This document shows, one piece after another, positions 8,139 to 17,749 of a DNA stretch of 64,000 nt. Every line of letters starts with the position of its first letter. Within the stretch, counting starts at the first letter, position 1. The translations under genes and the position numbers were made by a program. This stretch comes from Scytolyngbya sp. HA4215-MV1 (GTDB taxonomy: Bacteria > Cyanobacteriota > Cyanobacteriia > Leptolyngbyales > Leptolyngbyaceae). The notes under the pieces are model-generated. The model was not told where the DNA came from and did not search any database. It saw only the letters and a list, made by a program, of their open reading frames with translations. The stretch covers positions 1 to 64,000 of the forward strand of contig JAHHIA010000018.1 of NCBI GenBank assembly GCA_019359045.1, written 5' to 3'.

Positions 8139-9095
8139 ATGCGAATTGCTCAGAATGTGACCGAGCTAATTGGTCGGACACCGCTCGTTCAACTCAATCG
8201 AATTCCCCAAGCTGAGGGATGTGTGGCACGCATTGTGGTGAAGTCGGAAGGCATGAATCCCTCGGCTTCAGTGAAGGATCGAATTGGCATTAGCATGATC
8301 CGTGCGGCGGAGCAGGAGGGACTGATTCAACCCGGTAAAACCATTTTGGTTGAACCGACTTCTGGTAATACTGGAATCGCCTTGGCAATGGCTGCTGCTG
8401 CTAAAGGCTATCGCTTGATTTTGACCATGCCAGATACGATGAGTGCAGAACGGCGCGCCATGTTACGAGCTTATGGTGCAGAATTGGAACTCACCCCTGG
8501 CATTGAAGGGATGGCAGGTTGCATCCAGCGTGCTCAAAAAATCGTGGATACGATGCCGGATACCTATATGTTGCAACAGTTTCGGAATCCGGCAAATCCA
8601 CAAATTCATCGGGAGACGACAGCAACAGAAATTTGGGATGACACAGATGGGCAGGTGGATTTTTTGATTGCAGGTGTAGGGACGGGCGGTACAATTACGG
8701 GCGTGGCCGAAGCGTTGAAAGCCAAAAAGCCTTCGTTTCAGGCGATCGCTGTTGAGCCAGCTAATAGCTCGGTGCTTTCCGGCGGCAAACCGGGACCACA
8801 CAAAATCCAGGGAATTGGAGCTGGGTTTATCCCTCCCGTTTTGGATATGTCGCTGGTGGATGAGGTGATTGCTGTCAAAGATGAGGATGCGATCGCTTAT
8901 AGCCGCCGTCTGGCCAGAGAAGAGGGGTTGCTTTCTGGAATCTCTAGTGGGGCTGCCTTGTATGCAGCAATTCTGGTTGGACAACGTCCCGAAAACGTGG
9001 GTAAATTGATTGTCATGATCCAACCCAGTTTTGGTGAACGGTATCTGAGTACGCCCTTGTTCCAAGAAGCAGAATCGAGCACCTCAAATACTTAG
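8139..9095 (+). CDS. cysK: Cysteine synthase (O-acetylserine sulfhydrylase)
   Basis: 318 aa, the usual length of CysK-type PLP enzymes. It forms L-cysteine from O-acetylserine and sulfide in the cytoplasm. PLP lysine Lys46 lies in SASVKDR, the substrate loop TSGNTG is at 74-79 and the phosphate-binding loop GVGTGGT is at 179-185. The SSGAA motif near the C-terminus completes the fold. It follows the Rrf2 regulator by 28 nt and is probably co-transcribed and autoregulated with it. CysM is the alternative assignment, but the overall sequence fits CysK. Confidence 0.93.
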   Translation: MRIAQNVTELIGRTPLVQLNRIPQAEGCVARIVVKSEGMNPSASVKDRIGISMIRAAEQEGLIQPGKTILVEPTSGNTGIALAMAAAAKGYRLILTMPDTMSAERRAMLRAYGAELELTPGIEGMAGCIQRAQKIVDTMPDTYMLQQFRNPANPQIHRETTATEIWDDTDGQVDFLIAGVGTGGTITGVAEALKAKKPSFQAIAVEPANSSVLSGGKPGPHKIQGIGAGFIPPVLDMSLVDEVIAVKDEDAIAYSRRLAREEGLLSGISSGAALYAAILVGQRPENVGKLIVMIQPSFGERYLSTPLFQEAESSTSNT

Positions 9096-9133
9096 CCCCC
9101 TTGCGTTCTGATGGTTGGCGGTAGAATGACTTT

Positions 9134-9865
9134 ATGGCTATTTCCAACCATTACCAAACCCTGAATATTAGCCCAGAAGCGACCCAGCTAGAGATCAAAA
9201 AAGCTTACCGTCGCCTTGCCAAGCTTTTTCATCCAGATAGTAATCAAGCGATCGGCAATCACGACCAGATTACGCAAATTAATGCTGCCTATGAGGTTTT
9301 AGGCGATCCACAAAGTCGCCAGTCCTACGATCGTCAACTGCAGTACCATGCTGGGCTAGAAGCCGTCGGTTTCGCTGGCTGGGACGAAAAACCAACCCCG
9401 CAACAACGAACCGCCGCTGCGCAGCGACACTATCAACGACGCCAAACTGGGCAGGATGCTGACGAGCAATTAGAAATTTGGCTGAGCCGAGTTTACGTGC
9501 CCGTCAATCGTCTATTAGCCCGGATTCTCAACACTTTAGATGAGCAAATTGATGACCTTGCTGCCGACCCCTTTGATGATGAATTGATGGAAGATTTTCA
9601 AGATTATCTAGAAGACTGTCGTCAATTTTTAGGTCAGGCACAAGCGGCTTTTCGATCGTTACCCAATCCACCTACAGTGGCAGGCGTCGCAGCTCATCTC
9701 TATTATTGCCTTAACCAGGTTAGTGATGGGATTGAGGAACTTAGCCTCTTTACCCTTAACTATGACGATCACTATCTGCATGTTGGGCAAGAGATGTTTA
9801 GAATTGCCCGTAGACTACGCCGAGAAGCTCAATTTTCCCTTAAGGAAGTTACCGCAAGTCGGTAA
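9134..9865 (+). CDS. J-domain (DnaJ-like) protein
   Basis: 243 aa. An N-terminal J domain (about residues 5-68) has the essential HPD at 33-35, so it should stimulate a DnaK ATPase. The Gly/Phe region, the cysteine zinc-finger and the C-terminal substrate domains of true DnaJ are missing. The rest (90-243) is predicted helical and acidic around DPFDDELMEDFQDYLED, and I do not recognise it as a known domain. It is a specialised J-protein; its client is unknown. It starts 38 nt after cysK but shows no functional link to it. Confidence 0.85.
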   Translation: MAISNHYQTLNISPEATQLEIKKAYRRLAKLFHPDSNQAIGNHDQITQINAAYEVLGDPQSRQSYDRQLQYHAGLEAVGFAGWDEKPTPQQRTAAAQRHYQRRQTGQDADEQLEIWLSRVYVPVNRLLARILNTLDEQIDDLAADPFDDELMEDFQDYLEDCRQFLGQAQAAFRSLPNPPTVAGVAAHLYYCLNQVSDGIEELSLFTLNYDDHYLHVGQEMFRIARRLRREAQFSLKEVTASR

Positions 9866-9925
9866 AGTGTAGAAAGAAAATGACAACTGTTTTCCCATCA
9901 GCTTTACCCTTGCAATCAAAACTCC

Positions 9926-11014
9926 ATGGCAGATCTCCAGAATGCGCCTTCAATTCCCCGTCGATTATTGATTACGGGAGGTGCCGGGTTTATTGGTTCC
10001 AACTTCGTGCATCATTGGTGCCACTGCTATCCCGCTGATCGAGTGGTTGTACTGGACGCACTCACCTATGCTGGGAACCGGGCAAATTTGAAAGATCTGG
10101 AAGGGAAAACCAATTTTCGCTTTGTTCAGGGCAATATTTGCGATCGCACGCTGGTCAATTCCCTTTTGAATGAAGAAGAGATTGATACGATCGCCCACTT
10201 TGCGGCTGAATCTCATGTCGATCGCTCGATTTTGGCACCCGATGCCTTTGTTCAAACCAACGTTATTGGAACTTTTACTTTATTGGAAGCATTTAAGCAG
10301 CACTGGTTCGCCTACGAAAAACCAGCGCATCACCGCTTTCTTCATGTCTCGACCGACGAAGTCTACGGTAGTTTGCAGCCCGATGATCCTGCATTCAGCG
10401 AAACTACACCTTATGCGCCCAATAGCCCCTACTCGGCTTCCAAGGCCGGCAGCGATCATTTGGTACGGGCATATCATCATACCTATCAGCTGCCTACCCT
10501 ATTGACCAACTGCTCCAACAACTACGGCCCCTACCATTTTCCAGAAAAGCTCATCCCATTGATGTGCATCAATATTCTGTTGGGAAAACCTTTGCCAGTT
10601 TATGGAGATGGCCAAAACATTCGAGATTGGTTATATGTGGGGGACCATTGTACAGCCCTTGACACTGTAATTCAGAAAGGTAAGCCTGGTGAAACCTACA
10701 ACGTGGGTGGCAATAATGAGGTCAAAAATATCGATCTGGTCAATCTCCTGTGCAACCTGATGGACGAACTCGCAAACGATTTGCCCGTTTCTCCGAGCCA
10801 AAAGCTAATTAACTTTGTCAAAGATCGTCCAGGACACGATCGCCGCTATGCCATCAATGCCAACAAAATTCGTACCGATCTCGGTTGGGTACCCAGTGTC
10901 ACAGTGGCAGAAGGCTTACGAAAAACCGTCATCTGGTATTTAACCCATCGGGAATGGTGGCACCCCCTGTTGTCTTCTGACTATCAGACTTACTATCAGC
11001 AAGTTTACGGCTAA
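9926..11014 (+). CDS. rfbB: dTDP-glucose 4,6-dehydratase
   Basis: 362 aa, an extended short-chain dehydrogenase. It converts dTDP-glucose to dTDP-4-keto-6-deoxyglucose, the committed step to dTDP-rhamnose and related sugars for surface glycans. The NAD-binding loop GGAGFIG is at 18-24, the catalytic TDE at 143-145 and the YSASK motif (Tyr169, Lys173) is present. Family signatures NNYGPYHFPEKLIP and YGDGQNIRDWLYV are intact. The other rhamnose genes (rfbA, C, D) are not adjacent, which is common in cyanobacteria. Confidence 0.95.
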   Translation: MADLQNAPSIPRRLLITGGAGFIGSNFVHHWCHCYPADRVVVLDALTYAGNRANLKDLEGKTNFRFVQGNICDRTLVNSLLNEEEIDTIAHFAAESHVDRSILAPDAFVQTNVIGTFTLLEAFKQHWFAYEKPAHHRFLHVSTDEVYGSLQPDDPAFSETTPYAPNSPYSASKAGSDHLVRAYHHTYQLPTLLTNCSNNYGPYHFPEKLIPLMCINILLGKPLPVYGDGQNIRDWLYVGDHCTALDTVIQKGKPGETYNVGGNNEVKNIDLVNLLCNLMDELANDLPVSPSQKLINFVKDRPGHDRRYAINANKIRTDLGWVPSVTVAEGLRKTVIWYLTHREWWHPLLSSDYQTYYQQVYG

Positions 11015-11069
11015 GGTCATTTGGGCAAAGATTTTACCCGCTGTCCGAGCGCCAGAAATTTTTGCGCGC

Positions 11070-11597
11070 CTACGATCCTGTTGAGAGGGTCGAGAGACTG
11101 GGAAATGTTGTGACTAAAAAGATAATCATCGTTGCCAGTGCGAGTACAGCCTGAAGCAATCGCCCAACGATCGTGCCTACCACAATGCCAATTCCTGCTT
11201 TCAGTGCCACCGTAAAATCACGACAGTAAAGATATTCGCCAACAATTGCGCCAAGCAAAGGACCCAAAAACATTCCGACCAGAGGTCCACCAACCGGCAG
11301 CGCAGGCAGCAACCCTAAAACGCCCACCACGAAGCCTACAAAAGCACCAATTTGCCCCCAGTGGCTTGCACCGGCTTTTTGGGCACCTAAGTAACCTGCC
11401 AGAAAATCAATGCCGATACAAAGCAACAACACAAAGACCCCAACACCGAGGGCAATTCCCACACTGCTAAAGCCTTTCACCAAGCCCCACACCACGATCG
11501 CCACCACCACCAAACTGGGACCTGGCAAAAGGGGAACGATCGACCCGATTACCCCGACCAGCATCACCGCGACCAGCGCCCAATAAAGAATTAGCAT
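11070..11597 (-). CDS. DUF456 family membrane protein
   Basis: 175 aa, almost entirely hydrophobic, with about four to five transmembrane segments and glycine-rich loops (PLLPGPSLVVVAI near the N-terminus, GPLVGMFLGPLLGAIVGEY in the middle). This pattern is the DUF456 family. Its function is unknown. It is convergent with rfbB and there is no sign of an operon. Confidence 0.8.
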   Translation of the reverse strand: MLILYWALVAVMLVGVIGSIVPLLPGPSLVVVAIVVWGLVKGFSSVGIALGVGVFVLLLCIGIDFLAGYLGAQKAGASHWGQIGAFVGFVVGVLGLLPALPVGGPLVGMFLGPLLGAIVGEYLYCRDFTVALKAGIGIVVGTIVGRLLQAVLALATMIIFLVTTFPSLSTLSTGS

Positions 11598-11817
11598 GGC
11601 TTTTCAGGTTACTTCAATCTCTATTCTAGAAGAGACAGGGTTCTTCTGAGTTTTGGGAAGACTCACAAAGCGACTTATCTCAAGCAAGTCAGCCTTCTTT
11701 GCAGAGTAGGGCTTAAATACCAGTTCTTATCCCTTTGAACGCCCGGTAGGGAAAAAACGAAGAGGTTGTCAAAATCTTAGAAGGGATAGATTTTTTTGGG
11801 GGTCTTCTTTCCAAACC

Positions 11818-13764
11818 CTATTTCCCGAAAGATTTTCCTTCTTTCGTAATCCGAAAAACAGCTGCCAGAGAATCTTGAAAAACGACTTCAAAAGCTTTGG
11901 GCTGGTTAAATAAAAAAGCTAAATCTTTGGGTACGGTCGTGGAAAAGGGATCTCGACTAATTGCAATAAATTGGGGTTGGAAATCACGGATTGTTTTCAA
12001 TCCTTCTTGATAAGTCCAATCAACTGAACCGAGCCGATAAATCACTTGATTGCTGAATGGAAATCCATACAATCCATAGGGGCGTAGCCCGACTGAATAG
12101 ATGACGGTGTGATGAAGGTTTTTTTGCACCCAGTGATAAATTTCGCTAGGTTTTACATTGCTGGCAAAGAGCACCGAATCAAACCCCGGCAAACCAACCG
12201 GAGGTTGATACGTTGCAATCTGAGAAACGAGTAAGAATAGACCGATGAAATTGAAATACCCTAATAAACGGAGCGTAGAGTACGATCGCGGAGGTTGGTG
12301 TAATTCAGCCAGAAAAGTAGTCGATCGATGCTGAAAATCTGCATGACGAATTTTGAAAGTTTGCCAAGCTTGATTCAGTATCCCCAGCATTAAAAGAACG
12401 GTGGTTGGCACCATAGCAATGCCATAGCGAATTTGGATTAAGAAAATGGGTGTATCCCCTGCCCAATAACCCGCACCAGAAGGAGTCAAAATTAAAGCAA
12501 TATTAACAATCCAACTAAAGCCAGTAAGTAATTTGAAATTGAGAGAAACTTCAGGCAAATTCCTGACCCATAATCCGGTTGCAAATAGAGTCATTCCCAA
12601 ACTTAACGCAAAAAAGAAAAACGGGAAATTCAATTGGTAAAAATTAGGATTTAGGAGACTTCTGAAAATACTTAAAGCAGCAGCGGCAGTCGTGAGTTCT
12701 TTGTCTGATAGTGTGCCCAGCTTAATCAGGTTTCTGATATACCAAAAACCTGCTAGGAAAACTGATGGAACGAAGATAAAGGGTAAAATGCCAAAGAGCT
12801 TGGAACGAATCGGATGGCTACGATCGGGCGCTGGAATAACCTTAGTCAAAAGTAAGGCGATAAACCCAACTAAGTAGAAAATCCCAATCGGTTTCGTCCC
12901 CACAGCCATGCCCAAACTCACACCTGACCAGAGCCACCATTTCTCTGAATGAGCTATTTTTGAGCAGGCTTGCTGTAATGTCCACAGCGCTACCAGTTCC
13001 CAAAAAGCTAGAGTGATATCATTTCGCCCAAAATCGAATAAGATGTCTTGAAATGGAGGTATGAGCAAACAAATAGCCCAGAGAAAAACTGTGCATATCC
13101 CCCATTCAAAGGCTGAAAGTTCAGGCAAAAGATTTCTCAAAAGCAAGGTAGAAACTAATAGAATTCCCAATCCTAAAATTGCTGTAGTTACACCCAACAA
13201 GGTATCTAACTTAAAAGGTAGAAAACTCCAAATTTGAAGAATTTCATTTCCTGCTGGATACTGATTGAAAAACCCTTGAATTGTCCAAAAACTACCCGTC
13301 TGAATATAATCCAGTACATTCGGTAAATGATAGCTAACGACATCCCAACTGAGGGGATGAACCCAATGAATTTGTTGTAAAAGTTCGGCGAGTGGACGAG
13401 ATAGAGGAATCGCAAAAAGGGCGATCGCCAGGAATAAAAATACCCATCCCTTGGAATTGATAGAGGGTTCCAGTGAGGGCTGGATGTGCGCTTCTCCTGA
13501 TTGAAGCTTGGCTGAAGCAACCCATCGAAATGCGGCAAATATCAGAACCATTCCTGAGATAATTGCCCCTACTAAGATGCCCCAAAGGTTGAGTATGTTG
13601 CTGATGCCCAGCATCAACTCAATGAGAGTCATTTGAACCAAAACGAGGCAAAGATAGAGTAAAGCTGCCGACAGGAATTGGTGTCGAAAAGCTCGACTGG
13701 CAACGAACCAGGCAGGGATCAGAATTGCCAGGGAAGCGATCGCAAAAAAGAGAATTCCAGACAT
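11818..13764 (-). CDS. Polytopic membrane protein, glycosyltransferase-like (GT39/ArnT fold)
   Basis: 648 aa with roughly 12 hydrophobic segments and a soluble C-terminal part. An early periplasmic loop reads SWDVVSYHLPNVLDYIQTG, resembling the Asp-containing first loop of dolichyl-phosphate-mannose/ArnT-like glycosyltransferases of the GT-C superfamily, followed by FGRNDITLAFWEL. These enzymes use polyprenyl-phosphate sugars at the outer face of the membrane. The match is by topology and loop pattern only; the substrate is unknown. It stands alone, 59 nt from the CCB gene on the same strand. Confidence 0.6.
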   Translation of the reverse strand: MSGILFFAIASLAILIPAWFVASRAFRHQFLSAALLYLCLVLVQMTLIELMLGISNILNLWGILVGAIISGMVLIFAAFRWVASAKLQSGEAHIQPSLEPSINSKGWVFLFLAIALFAIPLSRPLAELLQQIHWVHPLSWDVVSYHLPNVLDYIQTGSFWTIQGFFNQYPAGNEILQIWSFLPFKLDTLLGVTTAILGLGILLVSTLLLRNLLPELSAFEWGICTVFLWAICLLIPPFQDILFDFGRNDITLAFWELVALWTLQQACSKIAHSEKWWLWSGVSLGMAVGTKPIGIFYLVGFIALLLTKVIPAPDRSHPIRSKLFGILPFIFVPSVFLAGFWYIRNLIKLGTLSDKELTTAAAALSIFRSLLNPNFYQLNFPFFFFALSLGMTLFATGLWVRNLPEVSLNFKLLTGFSWIVNIALILTPSGAGYWAGDTPIFLIQIRYGIAMVPTTVLLMLGILNQAWQTFKIRHADFQHRSTTFLAELHQPPRSYSTLRLLGYFNFIGLFLLVSQIATYQPPVGLPGFDSVLFASNVKPSEIYHWVQKNLHHTVIYSVGLRPYGLYGFPFSNQVIYRLGSVDWTYQEGLKTIRDFQPQFIAISRDPFSTTVPKDLAFLFNQPKAFEVVFQDSLAAVFRITKEGKSFGK

Positions 13765-13823
13765 ATTGGAATGATTCGTCAGGAAGTAGGGGTATTTTTA
13801 CAGGGCTACAATTTTTTATAGCG

Positions 13824-14468
13824 TTATAAAGATTGCTCCAGTGTATTGGCTAACTTATCCGCGATCGCGCTAATCCAGTTTTCATCCTGCCGAGTATAGC
13901 TCCGTGGAGCATTCGCTGCCAAAATCAACACTCCCTGCTCTCCGATCGGCTGGCAAATAACGCCCTGCGTGTTTTCTGGTAAATAGTCAAATTCAACGCG
14001 CCCCGGATAAACTTTCAAATCCACCAAATAAATCGCTTTTCGCTTTTCTTGTACACGTTGCAAAATGGGACCTGGTTTCACCTCAGCCTTTGCACTCAGA
14101 ATGCCCCGTCGCAACAGGACTCTGTCCCCCCACCAAACGACTAATGATCGGGTCACTGTATTGGTTAGCAAAATATGAGATGCCCAGGCAAGTTCTGTTT
14201 TCGCTGATTCAGGCAAATCTGCATCTAGTTCAAATCCTTCGGTTCCAAGCAGGTTTACGGCTTCTGGCAATCGAGGTTGCACCTGTTGCCATAGCAACCC
14301 AGTCAGAATTAACAAAGCACTGAGAATCACCCCCAACGCATCCGAACGTGCCTGGGATTCGGTTAAGTCTACCGTGAGCAACCGATTACTCAACAACAAC
14401 AATCCTGCCAATCCCCCGGCAACCAAAGGTAAGCGACGCAAGACTTGATTCTGATCGGACTTTGTCAT
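13824..14468 (-). CDS. Cofactor assembly of complex C subunit B (CCB2/CCB4 type)
   Basis: 214 aa. Two transmembrane helices near the N-terminus (about residues 14-28 and 43-60) are followed by a soluble domain with GDRVLLRRGILS and CQPIGEQGVLILAANAPRSYT. This is the architecture of the cyanobacterial/plastid CCB2/CCB4 family, which helps attach heme c(i) covalently to cytochrome b6 (PetB) of the b6f complex. Family assignment is by recognition of the sequence. The gene lies upstream of the GT-C-like gene on the same strand and may be co-transcribed with it, with no obvious functional link. Confidence 0.75.
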   Translation of the reverse strand: MTKSDQNQVLRRLPLVAGGLAGLLLLSNRLLTVDLTESQARSDALGVILSALLILTGLLWQQVQPRLPEAVNLLGTEGFELDADLPESAKTELAWASHILLTNTVTRSLVVWWGDRVLLRRGILSAKAEVKPGPILQRVQEKRKAIYLVDLKVYPGRVEFDYLPENTQGVICQPIGEQGVLILAANAPRSYTRQDENWISAIADKLANTLEQSL

Positions 14469-14821
14469 GGCTTACACTCGTAATCAGTAATTGATGGCAG
14501 AGAGAATAAAAACGGAATGTCGCATTGGGGTCGATGCGGTCACTTTTCCCTCAACGATAGCAATGATTCACTGTGCCTCAATCTCTATCCTTTTCAAGCC
14601 TTTTCCAGGCAAGAGGTGTAGCAGCAGTTGATTTTTGTCATACCTGAATCAATTCTGTCAACTGAAATCCGGTATCTATGCAAAAGAGGTGGTATTTGTT
14701 TCAATAGATGAGCCGTCTCACGCTTAAAAGCAGGTGATAAAGTAACGATGCTGCTAGCGTGATTAATATTACACGGTTTGAATTGCACGGTTTGAATTGC
14801 ATTGTGTGAGGAGAGAAAGGA
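14469..14821. other. Intergenic region between divergent genes
   Basis: No convincing gene; a 64-codon minus-strand frame has no ribosome binding site or recognisable product. A 14-bp unit, ACGGTTTGAATTGC, occurs twice in tandem (14773-14786 and 14787-14800) just upstream of the carboxypeptidase start. The rest is presumably divergent promoters. Confidence 0.4.
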
Positions 14822-16132
14822 GTGCTGGAATTATTCAGTTCCGGGTTGGTTTCCTTGTGGCTCAATATGGCAGGGGTTCCTAATGCCCTGAGTGTAGGCG
14901 ATCCGAGCTCCTGGCAAGAAACTCCCTGGATTATGCTGCCTGGTCTGACCGACCCGATCGCGCAAACGAATTTACAAAATTATCTAAAGTTACTGAAAGC
15001 AAAAGGACTGCCTGAAACCAGTCAGGGAGTGTGGATTCAAGAGGGCGCAACCTTACTTTCAGAACATCAGGGCACGACTCCGTTACCTGCAGCTTCTTTG
15101 ACTAAGATTGCTACTTCCCTGGTGTCCTTAGAAACTTGGGGTCCTTACCATCAGTTTGAGACGCTCGTGGGAGGAACGGGCATATTGCAAGGGGGGGTTC
15201 TCCAGGGAGATTTGGTGATTCAAGGGGGAGGCGATCCGTTTTTTGTTTGGGAAGAGGCGATCGCATTAGGCAACGCTCTCAACCAACTTGGGATCAAGCG
15301 TATCACTGGCAATTTGGTGATCACGGGCAAATTTGCCATGAATTATGAAACCGATCCCGCTAAAGCAGGCAAAATGCTCAAAGAAGGATTGGACTCTCGC
15401 ACTTGGACAGAAGAACCCCAGTATCAATACCAAACCTTGCCCCTAGGCACCCCGCGTCCGCAAGTGGAGATCGGGGGGAGCGTGCAGGTAGTCACTCAGC
15501 CCCCCAGAAGCCAATTTTTGCTCATTCGCCATCAGTCTTTACCCCTGGCACAAATTTTGAAGCAAATGAATATTTACAGCAACAATGCCATTGCTGAAAT
15601 GCTGGCTGAATTATTGGGTGGAGGAAAATTGGTTGCGCAGGAGGCTGCTGCTGCTGCAAGCATTACTCCAACCGAAATTCGTTTAGTGAACGGTTCTGGT
15701 TTGGGGGCAGAAAACCGAATTTCCCCTAGAGCGATCTGCGCCATGTTGATGGCAATTCAGCGGTATTTACGTCCTTACCGTCTGACCGTGGCAGATCTCT
15801 TTCCGGTCGCTGGAAAAGATGTGGGGACGATCGAAGGGCGTAAGATCCCAGAAAATTCTGCTGTCAAAACTGGGACGCTATCAGATGTCAGTGCTTTAGC
15901 TGGGGTCATGCCAACCCGCGATCGGGGCTTGATTTGGTTCGCAATTGTCAACCGAGGGACGGACTTGGAGGGTTTAAGGGCAGGACAAGACGTGCTCTTA
16001 CAAAGCCTGTCAAAGCAATGGGGAGGATCTTTATCCCCTGCCATTGCGCTTCCCCTCAACACTGAAACACAACAAAACAATTTTCGTTTAGGCGACCCCA
16101 ACCGACTGCAAAGGCTCGTCTTCAAGCCTTAA
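14822..16132 (+). CDS. D-alanyl-D-alanine carboxypeptidase/endopeptidase, PBP4 (S13) family
   Basis: 436 aa, starting at GTG behind GAGAGAAAGGAG. An N-terminal hydrophobic stretch fits export. The penicillin-binding motifs are all present: SLTK with nucleophile Ser92 and Lys95, SNN at 253-255, and KTG at 349-351. S13 enzymes trim or open peptidoglycan stem peptides in the periplasm. The large insert between the first two motifs is shorter than in E. coli DacB, as often in cyanobacteria. It is convergent with the LptC-like gene, overlapping its 3' end by 4 nt. Confidence 0.9.
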   Translation: MLELFSSGLVSLWLNMAGVPNALSVGDPSSWQETPWIMLPGLTDPIAQTNLQNYLKLLKAKGLPETSQGVWIQEGATLLSEHQGTTPLPAASLTKIATSLVSLETWGPYHQFETLVGGTGILQGGVLQGDLVIQGGGDPFFVWEEAIALGNALNQLGIKRITGNLVITGKFAMNYETDPAKAGKMLKEGLDSRTWTEEPQYQYQTLPLGTPRPQVEIGGSVQVVTQPPRSQFLLIRHQSLPLAQILKQMNIYSNNAIAEMLAELLGGGKLVAQEAAAAASITPTEIRLVNGSGLGAENRISPRAICAMLMAIQRYLRPYRLTVADLFPVAGKDVGTIEGRKIPENSAVKTGTLSDVSALAGVMPTRDRGLIWFAIVNRGTDLEGLRAGQDVLLQSLSKQWGGSLSPAIALPLNTETQQNNFRLGDPNRLQRLVFKP

Positions 16133-17283
16133 GGAATAATTTCCGTCACCACTCTCCCACCGCTCACAACCACCGTTTGATCCCTGATCTTGCCAAAGGC
16201 TTTGGGTCCTTTCAGGTTAAACGCCGGATTATTTTGTCGATAAAATACGTTGCCTTGAGCAACAAATTCCTCAGTTGTCATATTCCAATCAAGTAAGTCA
16301 GAACGAAGCTGGGATTGGTTACGTTGCCCAATTCCCTGGACATTGCCTACCAATTGTGCCGTTTTTTGCTTGAGATTAAAGCTCCCCTGGTTGCCAGTTA
16401 ACATCATCTGCTGCTGGCGATTCAAAACACTCACAGGTTGGTCTGAACTCACCGTTTGTACACCTAGATTCCAGAGCAAAGAATTACTTGCAACCTGAAT
16501 CGGGGGATCAAGCAACAGTAACTGAGCATTTTGCTGCAAGAGGGCAGTTTGGGCATTGAGATTTACTTCTGCCTGATCGCCAAGTGCCTGATCGGTCGGT
16601 TTGCCATTGATAAACCGGACAATCTGAATCGGGCGATCGCTGGTTAACCGCTTCTGCGGGATCTGCCAAGTTAAGTGCTCTGTCCTCATTTGCAAGGCAG
16701 GCTTCTGCGAAACTGCAACCACCTGCCCCAAAAATTCTACTTGGCGCTTACGGCTATAAGCACGCGCCTCATTGGCAGACATCTGTACCTGTTGATGCAC
16801 CCCAGTAATTTTATTGCGAACAATCAATAAGTCTTCTTCGGGTCGCCACTCTAACTCATTCCCTCGTAGCACTAACTTATCTCGAACATCCGTCGCAATA
16901 ATCTGCCCACTGAGAAAGATCTTCTTACCATCCTGCTGTACCTCTCCCTTCTGAGCTGAAATTTCAAAGATAGGCTTACCATCCTGAAACAGCTCTCCCT
17001 TCGGGCTTTCTATCTGTGCTTGCTTCTTGTCGTTACTATAAATTGCCTTTTTTGCCTTTACCTTCCACCAAAGTTGCCCTTTTTCATTCGCTTGTTCCAG
17101 GGTGACTGAGTTAAAAGTCAAGCTACCATCAAAATCTTCGGTATTAGAAGCATCTTTTGCCAGGCGTTCGACCTCATGATTACGATTGGCACAGGCTCCT
17201 AGCCCCATTAAAGCCGCAACTAAGACCAGCCCTAACAAAACTGTTTGTGAAAAAGCATTTTTCTTAGCGGCTGATAACAACAT
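16129..17283 (-). CDS. LptC-like LPS-export lipoprotein
   Basis: 384 aa. I chose ATG 17283, preceded by TAGGAGGAAT, over the upstream in-frame start at 17340 because it gives a normal lipoprotein signal: MLLSAAKKNAFSQTVLLGLVLVAALMG is the hydrophobic leader, followed by lipobox LGAC. The rest consists of repeated beta-strand modules of the LptA/LptC/OstA type. LptC bridges the inner-membrane LptBFG exporter to periplasmic LptA in LPS transport. This cyanobacterial form, nearly twice the length of E. coli LptC, may combine LptC and LptA functions; that is inference from length. Confidence 0.75.
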   Translation of the reverse strand: MLLSAAKKNAFSQTVLLGLVLVAALMGLGACANRNHEVERLAKDASNTEDFDGSLTFNSVTLEQANEKGQLWWKVKAKKAIYSNDKKQAQIESPKGELFQDGKPIFEISAQKGEVQQDGKKIFLSGQIIATDVRDKLVLRGNELEWRPEEDLLIVRNKITGVHQQVQMSANEARAYSRKRQVEFLGQVVAVSQKPALQMRTEHLTWQIPQKRLTSDRPIQIVRFINGKPTDQALGDQAEVNLNAQTALLQQNAQLLLLDPPIQVASNSLLWNLGVQTVSSDQPVSVLNRQQQMMLTGNQGSFNLKQKTAQLVGNVQGIGQRNQSQLRSDLLDWNMTTEEFVAQGNVFYRQNNPAFNLKGPKAFGKIRDQTVVVSGGRVVTEIIP

Positions 17284-17749
17284 GATTTTATTCCTCCTAA
17301 CCTGGGCATAGGGGTAGTGTCGCAAAGACATTGCTGGCATTTTCGCAAGCTTTGCTCAGTACAGCTCGAAAAAATACCAGCAATCGTCTCAGAACATCCT
17401 CAGCATTACAGTCCAAAATCCAGTTTACTGGAGTTTAGACGATTGACCTCAGGCTGAAACCTAAGGCTACTTCAGTCCGCTTGCGAAAAGCTTATCAATG
17501 CTTACCAGTCAGAAGTTCAGCAGCGATCGCTTAAGCTCTAATAGATTAGAAATTAGGACGTTGTTCTTTGGCAAATGATTCCTAAAAGTTTAATGGAAAC
17601 TCAAAAATAAGCAGGGAATCAAGAATGCGTCTGTGCCACTTCCTGACTCCCTGTTTTGAATCACTCAATCTCTGTTTGGCTATTTGCTTCTCGTTTCCGA
17701 ACTTAAATCAGCAACCACAAGCAAATGCTACGATGACATCAATTACCCG
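17284..17749. other. Intergenic region upstream of the LptC-like gene
   Basis: No gene seen in about 465 nt. It holds the labA-side terminator (17612-17653, listed separately) and presumably the promoter of the LptC-like gene, whose AGGAGG site abuts 17284. Confidence 0.4.
17612..17653 (-). terminator. Probable terminator of the LabA-like gene
   Basis: CAGGGA (17612-17617) pairs with TCCCTG (17648-17653), extended by TCA/TGA and GAA/TTC with two mismatches. Read on the minus strand, the hairpin is followed by CTTATTTTTGAG, a U-rich tract. It lies about 100 nt beyond the labA stop. Confidence 0.55.

Noticed and set aside
8463-9065. 200-codon minus-strand frame inside cysK
   Set aside because: Shadow of the cysteine synthase coding sequence, with no start signal.
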